DNA of 64,000 nt from Endocalyx cinctus (Eukaryota > Ascomycota > Sordariomycetes > Amphisphaeriales > Apiosporaceae): assembly GCA_001600455.1 (NCBI GenBank), contig BCKC01000007.1, forward strand, positions 1,304,019-1,368,018, written 5' to 3'. The notes under the pieces were generated by a model that saw only the letters and a program-made list of their open reading frames with translations, was not told where the DNA came from and made no database searches. This document shows, in pieces, positions 36,237 to 47,817 of the stretch. The translations under genes were made by a program, and so were the position numbers. Numbering within the stretch: the stretch's first letter is position 1; each line of letters begins with the position of its first letter.

Positions 36237-37753
36237 GGTATTTGTCTATAAGGCTACCCGCAAGTCAATTTCAGAGGTTTCATATCAGAAAATTACACAG
36301 TTGGTTGATTATGAACGACTATTCATACGTTGAAAGCATGCGTTTTGCTAGCTTTGGAAGACGCGAGATGAAGATTTTATCTAAGTTACGATGATAATCT
36401 TGATGGGAGGCGAGAATGACGATGGCGGCGGAGTGTTTCGATTAGTTGTTGTGTTTTGCATACGGTTCGGCGTTATTAATCTGCTTTTTACAGGGAGGTC
36501 AAAATAGCTTTATTGGTTCATTGGCTCGCTACATTGGCATCGTCATATTCATTCATACCCATTCCCGCGACACGGCTTGCAAATGAATGTCCTAATCTTT
36601 TCTTTTTTTACATCTACCTTCGATTTTTTTTCGGTCTTTACGGACATCATGAAATTCATCTCCCTGGCGTTCAATATTCTCCTTTGTATTCTCGTTCACA
36701 TACATTTTGTTTTTTTAATCTCCGCTGTAAACACCCTGGGGGCTCTTGGGAGGAGATGGGACAAGGAAAAGAGAGATTGCACAGGCTCTGATCATAGTAC
36801 GAGATAGATATACATCTAGGAAAACGCGCACTCGGCATAAATAAGAGAAAAAAAAAAGAGGGAGGAGGGAATTCAACGGACAGATCACGCATACTGGAAC
36901 GAAATTTTTGACAGATTTACCGCCAAGAAAGAACAGAAAGAGAGAGAAAAAAAATATTAATAGGATACCCCAGCATCCCTCAAAGATATTGAGGGTGGCG
37001 AGTCAGTTTATTTCATTTCATCGGTATCAACATACCTAGCCTCGCAAGGCCAGAACAAGAATTTAGATAGCGTGCGCGCATCAAGAATCGGCTGTCATGA
37101 AAATCGCATTTCTAAATAATTTTTTAGGTATTTTAATTAGTTTTCAAAACAAACACATAAAATACATATATTATCGCCTATTCGTTTAGGATTAACCTAT
37201 TTGTTGAGTAAACTGCGCTGTGCGTGGATATGTGTGTAAATTTTTGCTCCTCGTCTTTTCATGGGATGCTTAGAGACGTGTCTAGGATGGATTACTACAC
37301 GTACCGCGTAATAGATAGGTAATAAGTCACGCATACGATTGGGTTCGCCCACACATACAATCTCTTTATCCACGTCATTTGAGAGGTATCCCTTCATTAA
37401 CACATGTCGTCGTGGGTCATTAAAATGCGCGCGTACCTCCTGTCTTCCATCCGATAAACTCCATATCCAGCCCCCGCCCCTCGTCCCTCCCCCCCCCCCC
37501 CCCCCCCCCCCCTTTATCCTATCCTAGGCATTTGAAGATGCCCACTTAGCAAATGGGGAAGAAGGAGAGAAAAAAAAAAAGAAACGATGATAATAAGTCT
37601 CAAATACAAGGGCAATAAATAATAAACACAGGAAAAGTCTCAAAGGTACAGAAACAAAACCTTCTCCTCCTTTTTCTTCCTCCCATTTCCACTGATCAAG
37701 AAAACGAAGAGAAAAAAAGTTGTCTTTTACAACACCACCTGCCCAGACGTGCT
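36237..37753. other. Convergent 3' flanks, no gene seen
   Basis: The transcription factor and atg5 end towards each other across this segment. It holds several A/T-rich tracts and a poly-C run of about 24 at 37489-37512, which on the minus strand is a G-run that could form a quadruplex. Open frames are short and unsupported. Confidence 0.6.
37489..37512. repeat. Poly-C tract (about 24)
   Basis: Long C homopolymer preceded by C-rich sequence; length may be approximate. It is intergenic, between two convergent genes. Confidence 0.85.
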
Positions 37754-38655
37754 CTACACATCTAAAGGAGCGACGACTAAGCAAAGCCAACCGTCCGGGT
37801 AAGCGGCCTCGCGCATGAGTTCCTCGAGCGGCGCAGAGAACGGGACGCGCGCGCCGTGCAGGATCACCTCGGCGAGGACGGGGTCCCGGCTGCTGGGGAA
37901 TAAGCGGGGGAGGAGGGTTCGGAGGGCGGTTCCTAGGGTTTGCGGAGAGCCTAAACGGGAGAGAGAGAAGAGAAGGATTAATAAATAAGTTTAGTTTTTT
38001 TTTTTTTTTTCTTCTTCAACTGTTACGAGGAAATAGGGGAAGAAATAAGGGGGACAGGGAAAAGAGAAGAAGAAAAGGATCACATACGTTCGATCGATCG
38101 TGGCTGCACGAGAGATTGCACCACTTTGAAAGATCCGGCTGGGGTGACGGCGGTATTTACGCCGTCGTCGTTAGACTGCGGGATGTAGATGCGTATAGGC
38201 ACGTTCTTGAGGTCGCGGGACGTGTTCAGCAAGAGCGTGTTCACTTTCATAAAGGAACTGAAATCATCTAGCGAGCACATACTCGTTATTTTCCTCTCTT
38301 TCTCTTTTTTTCTTTTCTTTTCCATTTATAAACGAAGAATGACGGATGGCGAGGACAAGAGGGAAAAAAAAAGAAAAGACGCTCAAGTTGGATCATATAA
38401 GTAGGTAGATCCCTTTCCACCCAACCTTATTAAGGGGTAATCTGCAGTTCCGCGTAATTTTCAATTTTCATCTCGATAGATAAAAAATACGTAGATAGGA
38501 AAAAGCAAAAGGAGGGATGAAAAGAAAAAGAAGAAAGGGGACTTGAACCTACTGTCTTGTACCGAATTCCAAAAGGCCGTCGTGTTCTCCTTCGACAAGG
38601 ACATAATCTGGTGCGCATTTCCATTCCGTACGAAGTCGGCCTGTAGATTAATTAA

Positions 38656-38693
<38 letters not shown>

Positions 38694-39091
38694 TCACTTA
38701 GGACTGAATAAAAAAAAATGAAACAAAGCAGGGATAAAAAAAAAATTACCTCCTTAGCACTATTCAAAAACGTATCCCCGATATCCCAGCTCATCCCGTC
38801 CCCGACCGTCAGCCGCCAGGGAAGAGCGGCGGGCGCGTACAGGTCGACGAGCAGGCCGACGGCGAGGTTCCGGAGCAGGACGTCCTCGTGGTGGAAGCTC
38901 GAGCAGGGCAGGCCGAAGTAGGAAGACAGCCGCGGCAGGAGCAGGGCCAGGTAGCTGAAGCGCGGGACCGAGGCGACGAACGGCAGGTTGGGCGCCCCCG
39001 CGTGCGTGATGTGCAGGGGCACGCGCAGATCCCATAGTTTCTGCGGGATCGAGTGGGCGGTTATCGGGGCTGCTGCTTCTGTTTTTGCCAT
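37754..39091 (-). CDS. atg5: Autophagy protein Atg5
   Basis: Atg5 is covalently joined to Atg12; the conjugate with Atg16 acts as the E3-like factor that lipidates Atg8 on the growing phagophore. The 268-aa model has exons 38750-39091, 38553-38640, 38088-38267 and 37754-37950. The N-terminal helix and UblA domain read [18 protein letters not shown] and [13 protein letters not shown]. The acceptor site for Atg12 is Lys113 in [12 protein letters not shown], which spans the first splice junction. [11 protein letters not shown] precedes it, and [19 protein letters not shown] follows. UblB is encoded in exons 3 and 4 ([47 protein letters not shown]). Length is at the short end for filamentous fungi. 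Intron 1 contains a T14A24 block, and intron 2 (285 nt) is unusually long. An ambiguous base (39133) lies just upstream of the start. Confidence 0.96.
38656..38693. repeat. T14-A24 homopolymer pair in atg5 intron 1
   Basis: A run of 14 T is followed directly by 24 A, a self-complementary block inside the intron 38641-38749, between splice sites that fit perfectly. It may be real or may be a homopolymer or assembly error. Confidence 0.8.
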
Positions 39092-39865
39092 TTTGCGATT
39101 CGTTGATTTTCCTTGTTTTTTTTTTTTTTTTTNTTTTTTATGGAAAAGGGATAGAAAAAAAAAGAAAGATAAAGAGTTAGAGAGGCGAATAATTAAAAAA
39201 AAAAAATACAGTGATAAAATAGTAAACTTGTTTTGTTCTATTCGGTCATATGTGAATTATCCCTCTTATTTCATTCCGTCTGAATCAATGATGTATGAAA
39301 GATAGAAAGGGAACAAACCCCTTGCTTGATGGGGACTCGTGTTGTATATTAAGTATATACCAGACAGCGACGGATGATTCTGAATTAATTGATAGTATAC
39401 TCCGTAATTAATAAGGATGTACCTGTATGCACAAGTAAATATGCAGCCTGTGTTACTCTTGAAGGATTATGGATATTTCTTGACTGTGCATTAAACGAAA
39501 ATAAAGTTATCGAAAATCCTTACTTTAGAAGATTAGTTTTATCTAGTACCTGTATGACTTCTGCGACATTGAAAAGATAGGGAGTTAGGTCAGAGAGTAT
39601 ATTAACCTAGTACCTTAACCTAGCAATTTGGGTAGTATGGACGTATGTATGTTCCAGATATAAGCCAGGTTAATAATTAATGGATCATCAGAAAGCTGTA
39701 ATATCCATGGATACCCGTGGACGCGCTGGACTTGTAGTGTAGCTGACAAAGGGAAACATCGTCATTCTGCATCGTCTGTCTCTCCTTGTATCTGGAGGGG
39801 GATAGGCGGGCAGGCGGGGTAGCTAAGAGCTGTCTAAAAACGGCTTAGTTCCATTTACATTAATA

Positions 39866-40180
39866 TACAGACATACAGACATACAGACATACAGACATAC
39901 AGACATACAGACATACAGACATACAGACATACAGACATACAGACATACAGACATACAGANNNNNNNNNNNNNNNNNNNNNNNNNNNNNNNNNNNNNNNNN
40001 NNNNNNNNNNNNNNNNNNNNNNNNNNNNNNNNNNNNNNNNNNNNNNNNNNNNNNNNNNNNNNNNNNNNNNNNNNNNNNNNNNNNAGACATACAGACATAC
40101 AGACATACAGACATACAGACATACAGACATACAGACATACAGACATACAGACATACAGACATACAGACATACAGACATAT
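39866..40180. repeat. 8-bp satellite (ACAGACAT)n with internal gap
   Basis: Near-perfect tandem array of the octamer ACAGACAT. About 12 units are visible on the left (39866-39959) and 12 on the right (40085-40180), with 125 unknown bases between. Both sides keep the same unit, so the gap is almost certainly more of the array with unknown length. The array opens frames on the minus strand reading repeated MSVCLYVC; these are not genes. Confidence 0.95.
39960..40084. other. Assembly gap (125 N)
   Basis: Run of undetermined bases in the middle of the octamer array; the true size is unknown. Confidence 0.99.
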
Positions 40181-40410
40181 CTATGGATTTGACTTTCAAT
40201 TACATGAAACTCAGCACGACACGTCCAGCGCAAATATAATTTCTAGGATTATAAATCTATATCATAAATTCATCGCATCATCTTAGTGAATTATTGAAAT
40301 ACAGGCTCTAAATAAATGTACCTTTAATAGAGCCCATTTGACAGCCCTCTGTCTGATCAAATCCATCGCGAAAAGATGTCTCACCGCCGAAGTGCACACT
40401 TGATAACGCT

Positions 40411-43400
40411 CTATGCGTTCTCATCGGATTCCTTCTTTATTTGATCCTTCTTCTTCTCCACTCTCGTAGTAGAGGAAGATGTTCCGTAAATCGTATCTTT
40501 GCGAAAATTTTCGTCGATTGCGGCTGGGGTTTGGTCGATGTCGCACACTTTGAGCGTCTCTTTCAAACCCGCGTTCGGCTCCTTTTTGACCTGGGCGTCG
40601 TCCACGTCTTGCTGAATATACGTGAGCTTAGCCAGGAGCTTGTAAAGTCGCGTCTTCAGCTTCGGGGGCGCCCGATGGAGGTCGATTTGTGGTATCGGGA
40701 GCATAGCAATAGTGTCTGCACCCTGCGCCACTCGAAGGAGCAGTTCAAGTGCTCTTTCAAGTACCACCGTGTTTTCGAGATCGTCCTCTGTCCACACTCT
40801 GGTTTCCTTGTTATCATTAGGGCCGCCGTACGAGAGAAGTCTACGAAGCGAATTCGTCCCGTGGCTGAAATAAGCCCTCTCCTGTCCGGAAAGCGACTTA
40901 AACTCCCTGTAGTACTCCCCTCGTGTACGCAGGCCAAGGAAGCTACCATTATAACCATTATACTTATCGCTACTTTCGTCTTCATCATCACTGCTTTCTC
41001 CTTCGTCATCGCTAAACCGAGTCATTCCAAAATCGTCGTCGTCATCACTACTATCGTCGTCGTCGTCGTTGTCATCGTCGTCGTCATCCTTTTTTTCTTC
41101 TTCGTCTTCATCAATCGTGACTTGGTTGTTTAGCTTCCGTTTCAAGGAATTTTCTCGGGATGACTCCTTTGACAAGCCTTTAACGTCATGAGATTTATGT
41201 TCTTGTCCGGGTTCGACAGCAGCGCCGCTAGTGTATGAGCTTTCGTTATTAAGCTTCATACGCTTCGCTCCAAACGGTTTATTCGTTTGATCTTCTGCTT
41301 CTTTCTTAATTTCCATGTCAATGCATAAATTATTCGTAGAGACGAGCTTTTGCGCCTCTGGCGTCTTCCACGCCTGGTCCACCTCGTCCTGAAAGAGGTT
41401 CAGGAGCTGGACCAAAGTCTTCTTTAGCCCGCCCTCTGCGCGAGATCCCAGCTCAGGCAACAGCTTATCGACCTGGTGACTCTCGCGAAACGCATGATAG
41501 GTATTTTGTACCTTAAGTCTATACACCGACACGTCCGAGTCTTGCCCTAACTATTTTATTTTGTCAGTAATCTTTTCAAGTCCTACATTCTTAGAGGAAT
41601 TTCAAAGAAGAGACCACTTACTCGGATAACTCTGTGAACGGCTTGCGATTGAGTGGGAAGGCTTGTACCTTGAGAGGCGATAAGTACGCGGGAGCAGTTC
41701 TTGTGTAAGTTTGAGCCCGCAAATTGAACTGTATACATCTGTATCAAAACTTGGCACGAATCTATGTCACTATCGTTAAAACTGGCTACCAAGCTCCTTC
41801 GTTCTTCATTGCTCAAGGCGGCGTGTAAAACCCGGCAGTTGATCCCCAAAAATTGTAGGACAAGCTCGTAGTAGAAGGCTAGAGCTGGAACGGCCTCAAC
41901 TATTAATAGCTTTTCCATCTTCTGTCCTTCTTCTCGGCGAAGGATATATCTTTGAAGATAGAGTAAAATGTACCTCAAGATCGGTGACTTACGAATGGCC
42001 AGTTTGACATAATCCAAAGCTGCCACGGGCTCTGTATCTCCAGGTTGGCGTAGGAACTGAGCTAAAACGCAGAAATCTACACCGTTTGAACGCATTTTAG
42101 ACACATGTCCAGACTTCATTCCAAACCCGTTCTCGGAGAGCAATCTGTCTAATCGGTATACATCCAGAGATGCCGCTGCAATCTGGAAGCGCCGATGGCT
42201 TGTGCAGATTCCCTCGAGATCTCGGCCTTTATCCTCTGGTCTCTTGCCCCATGCTTTGATCGCCTTAAGATAGTTAATCAACAATTCAGTGTGAACCTTT
42301 TGGTATTCTTGGGCCAGTGCGTCGTTCATCTGTATGTCAACAGTGCAGTTTTGGACGTCGGGTAGGAGACCTTCAAGAGAAATGCGCTCCGGGCTGTCCC
42401 AGTCAACATTTATATAAGAACAAGGGGACCGTTTTAGAATAGCGAGTCTCTCAAAATACTTCAAATACTGTCGAGTAAGCTGTATATCCTGATACTTACC
42501 ATATTTACCTTTGCACACTATCCTGGCTAGAAAGGAGGGTCTTCCAGCTATTAGCTGGATATCATCACTTGCTGGATGTTCATCAAGGTAGCGGAGATCA
42601 AATAAACCCTTTCTTTTCTCTATTTCGTCCCATATTTCAGGCTTCTCCTTATTAAGGTACTCTTCTGCTTCAGGCCAGAGGAGCCTCGCAGGCCCAAGAA
42701 GATCCGTTAATGTGTTCATGCATGGTGTTGCAGTGATAAGCAATGTGAACTGGCTCTTTAAAAGTGCTACTGACCTCCACATTCTAGTAGATGGATTCTT
42801 GATCTTGTATGCCTCATCTACGACAAGCAAAGAGAACTGTCGATCTTGATCAGTAAAAGCTGAATACCAGGATTTTGAGTCATTGGGGAGCCTTGAAAGT
42901 TTGCAGGTTCTTACGGCCCAAGTGTCGATTGACATAATTATCACCGATCTTGAAGCTTTGGGATCTTTATTATTCCACATATAGCGTTGCCAATATGGCC
43001 AATGAAAAAAATCCGAGTCATTTAAAGCAACGAAGCGTCTGTCCTGATTTGGTGCCCGAACGCCTGGCCCCGAGATAATAATGCGCCAGATTGTTGACGG
43101 CGACGTAACCGCACACAGCTCGTCCGCCCATTGACTCGCGACAGTATGGTTAGGAGTCAGAATGAGGATGGGGTAATATTCTGGCTCTCCCTGCTCGTTA
43201 GTACGGATATTTAAACCTTGATTAATCAGTAGATCGATACAAGCAATAGTAGTTAAAGTTTTCCCGAGTCCCATAGAGTCAGCGAGAATTCCTCCGGAGT
43301 ATTTGGGAGCTTTGAGACGAGTTCTGTCTTTGAACTCCTCGGCTGTCTCGGGGAAATACTCTCCGTTGGCATCTTTTAGGCGTGGAAGTTGTCCGAGGAA

Positions 43401-44206
43401 CCGAGACAAGGTCCACACAATGGCCGTCACCTGGTTGTCGACAAACCCGCGTCGCCCATCTGTATTATCTAAAGACGGGAAGAGAGGTGATTTCCAGATG
43501 GTGAGTTTATTCCGACCGTACTCACCGCACTTTTCCATCCGTAGATATCTTGCGCATGGGTTTATTGGTGGGCCGAGACTATTTGGTGATGCCGATAGCA
43601 TCGCTCGGGCTGCGGTTTCGACTGTCTGGTTCAGTTCACCATCATGGTCTTTTACGGTAGCATTCGGATCCTAACACATATTAGATTTAATGAAGAGGAG
43701 ATAAAATACTTGGCCTAGATGTCCGCATTGAACAATATTTACCTCAGTGTCTACTCGCTGCTGTTGGATTGCCCGTAGGGTAGATAGCACATCCTGGCTT
43801 GTATTGTTACCATTGACAACCTTTTTATGACCGTTAGACTCTCCAAGGTTGCCGTTAGCTCGGGACCAACGTGATCCATATTCCTTAAGAGCTTGATTAA
43901 TAGCCCAGCGGGCAAACTTTTCACGATCGGACTTATATTTGGGTCGTATGTTCCATCCCGAATAGAAGGTTGATAAACCTACATATAGTATGGTTAAGTT
44001 ATGGATTGTATAGTTATTAAGCTTTCTGTCCTTTAATTCTTACCTTTTTTGTCGAATTTCTCGCTAGTGACTGGGTCCCAGAAACTATTCTGAGGTTTAC
44101 CTGGGCGTTCAGGGTTTTCAAGTTTGCTATGGATGAGATATTCCCATTCCCGGCATTTTAAGGGATATTTTGGCTGCTCCGAAGAAGTATTTTCGTTGCC
44201 CGCCAT
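40411..44206 (-). CDS. SNF2-family DEAD-like ATPase with acidic C-terminal domain
   Basis: Predicted DNA-dependent ATPase of the SNF2 superfamily; role in chromatin or repair unknown. The 1195-aa model has exons 44044-44206, 43743-43978, 41622-43670 and 40411-41550. The last splice is decisive: removing 41551-41621 (GTAAGT ... AATAG) turns HRVIRVSG into HRVIRLGQ, the proper motif VI, and fuses two long frames. Motif I is DSMGLGKT (264-271), motif Ia ILTPNHTVASQW, motif II DEAY (418-421) instead of the usual DEAH, and motif III TATP (446-449). The C-terminal helicase lobe includes LLIVEAVPALAFYYELV and LHAALSNEER. The long tail has a highly acidic Asp/Ser/Glu run and a basic end. The short N-terminus (about 133 aa) has no recognised domain. 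It resembles fungus-specific SNF2 proteins rather than a named remodeller. Confidence 0.92.
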
Positions 44207-45362
44207 GATATTTGTGTGATATTACGAAACGAGCAACATGGAACTTTTTGGCGACGATACCAGACACCAGTCTTGTTATTTTAAAGCTGAACAGATTGTA
44301 AACAGAATATGAGATCTGAATAGTGCTTAAAATAATGAAGTACGGGGTAAGGACGTGAATCTGGAAATATCAAGTCTTAAGAATTATCTACCGATCTATT
44401 ATTTGACGACTTACTAGGTTGAAAAGATAAGTAGACAAAGAAGTATGAGGTAAATAAGAAAAGGCTTGGAATATGATAAGTAAGTGGTAAAAAGAAACGC
44501 CCCAGAAGAGTGAGTAGGTTAAAGAATTACGGTGTTAAATTGAATAGATGTATAAATGGAACCTTGGAACCTATAAAGCTTCAATATGAAAATATTAAGT
44601 GATAGAAGCAGTGCTTTATCCTGGCTTACCTTCTTCGTAAGGAAGGGGCGTAACACAGTGTTATATGATACTAAGGGGAACGAGCAAACGTCTTAATGTA
44701 CTTATTTCTTGGAAGGTAGGTACTTACCCTTACGCAAGGTGGAGGATTATATCCGGATATGAGGAAGAAGCTGCTACTTACAATATTAATAGTAGGAGAT
44801 GAAAGAAGGATATAGTACCAGCTCTCAGTGGATATAATCCAATTAGTTTAGTTATTCGGATTATAATTTAGAGAGTATTAAGTAGCGATCAGAGGAATGT
44901 TAAGTGGTGAATAGTAACAGTCTCGAGGATTGAACAGTGTTTAGGTTAGATGTGAATGGGAAGATTTAATGAGAAAGTACCAAGAGAGTGAGGTGAGTTT
45001 CTCAGTGAAGCCGCGGTTGGGAAGTTGGAATTGGATAAGTCAATGGAATAAAGTTCCTTCCCTTTCCATATAAATATAAGGTTATTTAGAATATCTCTGG
45101 TCACCTTCACCTGCTTCAATTTATGAGTGATGATCAAGAATAAATAAATTTATGAACTTCATTCAATCTCTAGATATCGGATATCAAATCCTATCTAGTA
45201 TTCTTCGTTAAAAACTTGCACTTTAAACTCTACGCCCATAACTATATGCTCGCTAACAGTACTGGTTGGTATATGCACTCATCAAAATAAAAGACTGCCG
45301 TAAATATATGGTTACCGTTGTATCTCACCCCTCCTTCTTATAATTACCCTCCTCTCCACAGT
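44207..45362. other. AT-rich intergenic, no gene seen
   Basis: Upstream of the SNF2 gene and downstream of the MFS gene. It is strongly AT-rich with many TA steps and no frame above 63 codons. Composition is consistent with old RIP-like decay or simply AT-rich spacer. Confidence 0.55.
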
Positions 45363-47817
45363 CTAGACCTTGAATCTGAAACCGTGCTCGGCGGCCTCGC
45401 CCGGGAGAGCGTTAATGGCACCCTGGACGTGGATACCCCGGTCTAGCTTCTTGTTGAGGTTCACGAGCATGAAGCGGAGCACCGTCGCGGCGGCGATGGC
45501 CATCAGCGTAGTTCCGCTGTTAACGGCGAAGGCGATGATGTAGCGAGGGGCCATCCAGTCGAGGTATCTGTTTTCGGCGTATTAGCGTCGATGAAACGAG
45601 TAATATATATATAGCAATACTTACAAGTAACTAGCGTAGATACTCGACGCGTTAGAAACAGCGTTGATGAAGGCCAGGGCAGCGGCACGCTTGGCGGGCG
45701 GTCGAGGAAGAGTGTTGCTGATCCACGCGAGGGATACGACGAAGCCGCTGTAGACGCCGGGAACCTACGACAAGTCAAAATTACTTAGAGATGATCGTCC
45801 AAGCTGTATATAAGTAAGATATAATCAGACATACCATGAGTAACATTGCGATGATGCGGGGTGCGATATGTGAAGTGGCTGCCGCCAGGATAAACGCCGC
45901 GAGGGCGACGTAGAGAGGCAGCGTAATGTGCCAGTATCGCTCCCCCGTTCGGTCCGCATGCCAGGCGTTGAGCCACGTAGCGATAACGGCCAAAACGTCT
46001 GCTGTATATTAGTATATTATTTACCTTCAGCAGACCGAAGTCACTTTAAACCATCCAATAAGATAGTTTTGATATGATATAAAGTAGATAACTCACTATC
46101 GACAAGTTAGCAATATGATACTATAATTATTGGGGCGGAGATCGTGAATACGAAATTATTTGAACATACCAAGGTGGAGCAGTCAATAGCAGTGTAATGA
46201 CATTATTGTATCCCACTGAACAGTCTCAAGTTAGATTTTCTCCGACATAAAATATGTGTCACAATTAAGCCCTAGGAGCTTTGATTCACGATATGGAACT
46301 TACAAGTTTTCACCACAGCCGGGAAGAAGTTCGTGACGGAACCACTGCCGACGATTCCAAAGAGCAAGACCAACTAAATAGCGGATAAATGACGATGTCA
46401 GCTCAATTTCCAAAAACATCGACAAAAAGGGGCTTTCTCTTCTCAAAATGAGCAGAGAACAGCGCTTACCAGAACATAAGTCTTGACATCGGTGAAAGCG
46501 AGTTTCGCGCCCAACCAAAGGCTCTGGTGCTCGCTATCGACCCAATCATCCTCGCCGATATCTTCCTCGAGTCGCCAGACGGCGAGGGCCTTCTCCTCCT
46601 CGTTCAGCCAGGAGGTCGTACGGGGAAAGTTGGGGAGAACCCAGAGCGCGACGAAGGCGACGAAGATGGTGATCACGCCCTCGATGATGAACAACCATTG
46701 CCAGGCCGAGTAGCCGCGCGCGCCGTCGAGGTTGGCGGTGATACCCGCCGAGATGAGACCCGAGAAGGCGCCCGAGATAAGCGCGCCCGAGTACAGCACC
46801 GCCGTGCGCAGGCCCAGCTCGTTCCGCTTATACCAGCAGCTCAGGTAGTAGAGGCAGCCCGGGAAGTAGGCGGCTTCGACGAAACCGAGGAAGAATCGGA
46901 CCGCGATAAGACCGCCGAAGTTCTGTTTTTAACGTGCGCGCTCTAGATTAGTCCTTCATTCTAGCCTAGGGTTCGAAGAGAAGGTGGTTATTTCATACCG
47001 TGACGGCTGCAGTAGCGGTCGAGATGACGCCCCATAGAATCATCTAGTGGAATATCCATATCAGTATTTGAAAGTTCTCAAGCGCGTCGGTTTTAGAATT
47101 AAACTCACACAAATCGGGAGATAAAGAGCTGGTTTTCCGATTTTGTTCAAAAACAGGTTCGAGGGTACTTGCATGAGTAGATAACTGAAACGCATCTTAG
47201 TATAACAGTGGTAGAACCCAATTTTTTTTTTCTTCTTATCTTGCTTACCCAACGAATAAGATACTGACAGCGGTCTGTATGTGAAAAGATGTCAGATTAT
47301 TTTGTTTAAATGAGATTTGAAAAATGGTATCTGACCTGGAACTGTCCGGAGTTGGGGTCTAAGTTTAAGTCTTCGGGCAATCCCGCAAGTTTCGCGGCAG
47401 CGATGTTGTTTCTAGGGAAATAAATCAGTCGTCGTTCAATGTAAGATGGATACGTTTCGCGACTAACCGATCGATGTAGTTCAAAATGTCTAATTTTCTT
47501 GGTGGTCAGCAAATCTAAACAGAAAAGGATATTGGGAGCACGCAAGGTAGAGGAAAGAAAGACTTACACATGAGAATAATCATTGGTAACAGTCGCAAGT
47601 CAATTTTCTTCACCAATCGCTTTTCCAGCTCGATCCGTTGCTCGGGCGTCAGTCTAGCGATGATCTCGGGCGGCTGCAATCCTCGCCTCTGGGCCTGCTC
47701 CAAATTCGCGACTCCGGGAACATCTACATCGTCCTTGCCGACGTCGGCCTTCGCGTCATCGTTGGTAGACACGCGCCCGGCCTCGACGTCAGAAATATGG
47801 CCTGCGTCTTCGGACAT
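45363..47817 (-). CDS. MFS permease, anion:cation symporter (Dal5/Tna1-like)
   Basis: Plasma-membrane transporter of the allantoate/nicotinate permease group, probably carrying a small organic anion or vitamin with protons; substrate undetermined. Twelve exons give 523 aa: 47568-47817, 47468-47489, 47336-47411, 47249-47274, 47109-47184, 46999-47043, 46470-46922, 46304-46373, 46171-46215, 45835-45998, 45625-45764 and 45363-45567. After a hydrophilic N-terminus come YILNYIDRNNIAAAKLAGL (TM1 and the family loop), GYLLMQVPSNLFLNKIGKP, RFFLGFVEAAYFPGCLYYL, QWLFIIEGVITIFVAF, TLGYNNVITLLLTAPP and MLLMVPGVYSGFVVSLAW. All are diagnostic of the group. Two micro-exons of 22 and 26 nt are needed. At the exon 9/10 junction the canonical GT leaves one extra G (46170); dropping it restores PPYVLAVI. 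This is either a sequencing error, a non-canonical donor or a disabling change. Confidence 0.9.

Larger units (their letters stand above)
39092..40410. other. Intergenic with satellite array and assembly gap
   Basis: Between atg5 and the SNF2 gene. It starts with a poly-T tract containing an N at 39133, includes TACTCCGTA at about 39399-39407, and carries the 8-bp array. No gene was seen; an open frame at 39389-39580 has no coding features. Confidence 0.6.

Noticed and set aside
39823..40233. Minus-strand frames of repeated MSVCLYVC residues
   Set aside because: They are translations of the octamer satellite through an assembly gap, not genes.
40441..41133. 230-codon plus-strand frame
   Set aside because: Antisense to the SNF2 exon 4; its Ile/Val run is the reverse of the Asp-codon repeat.
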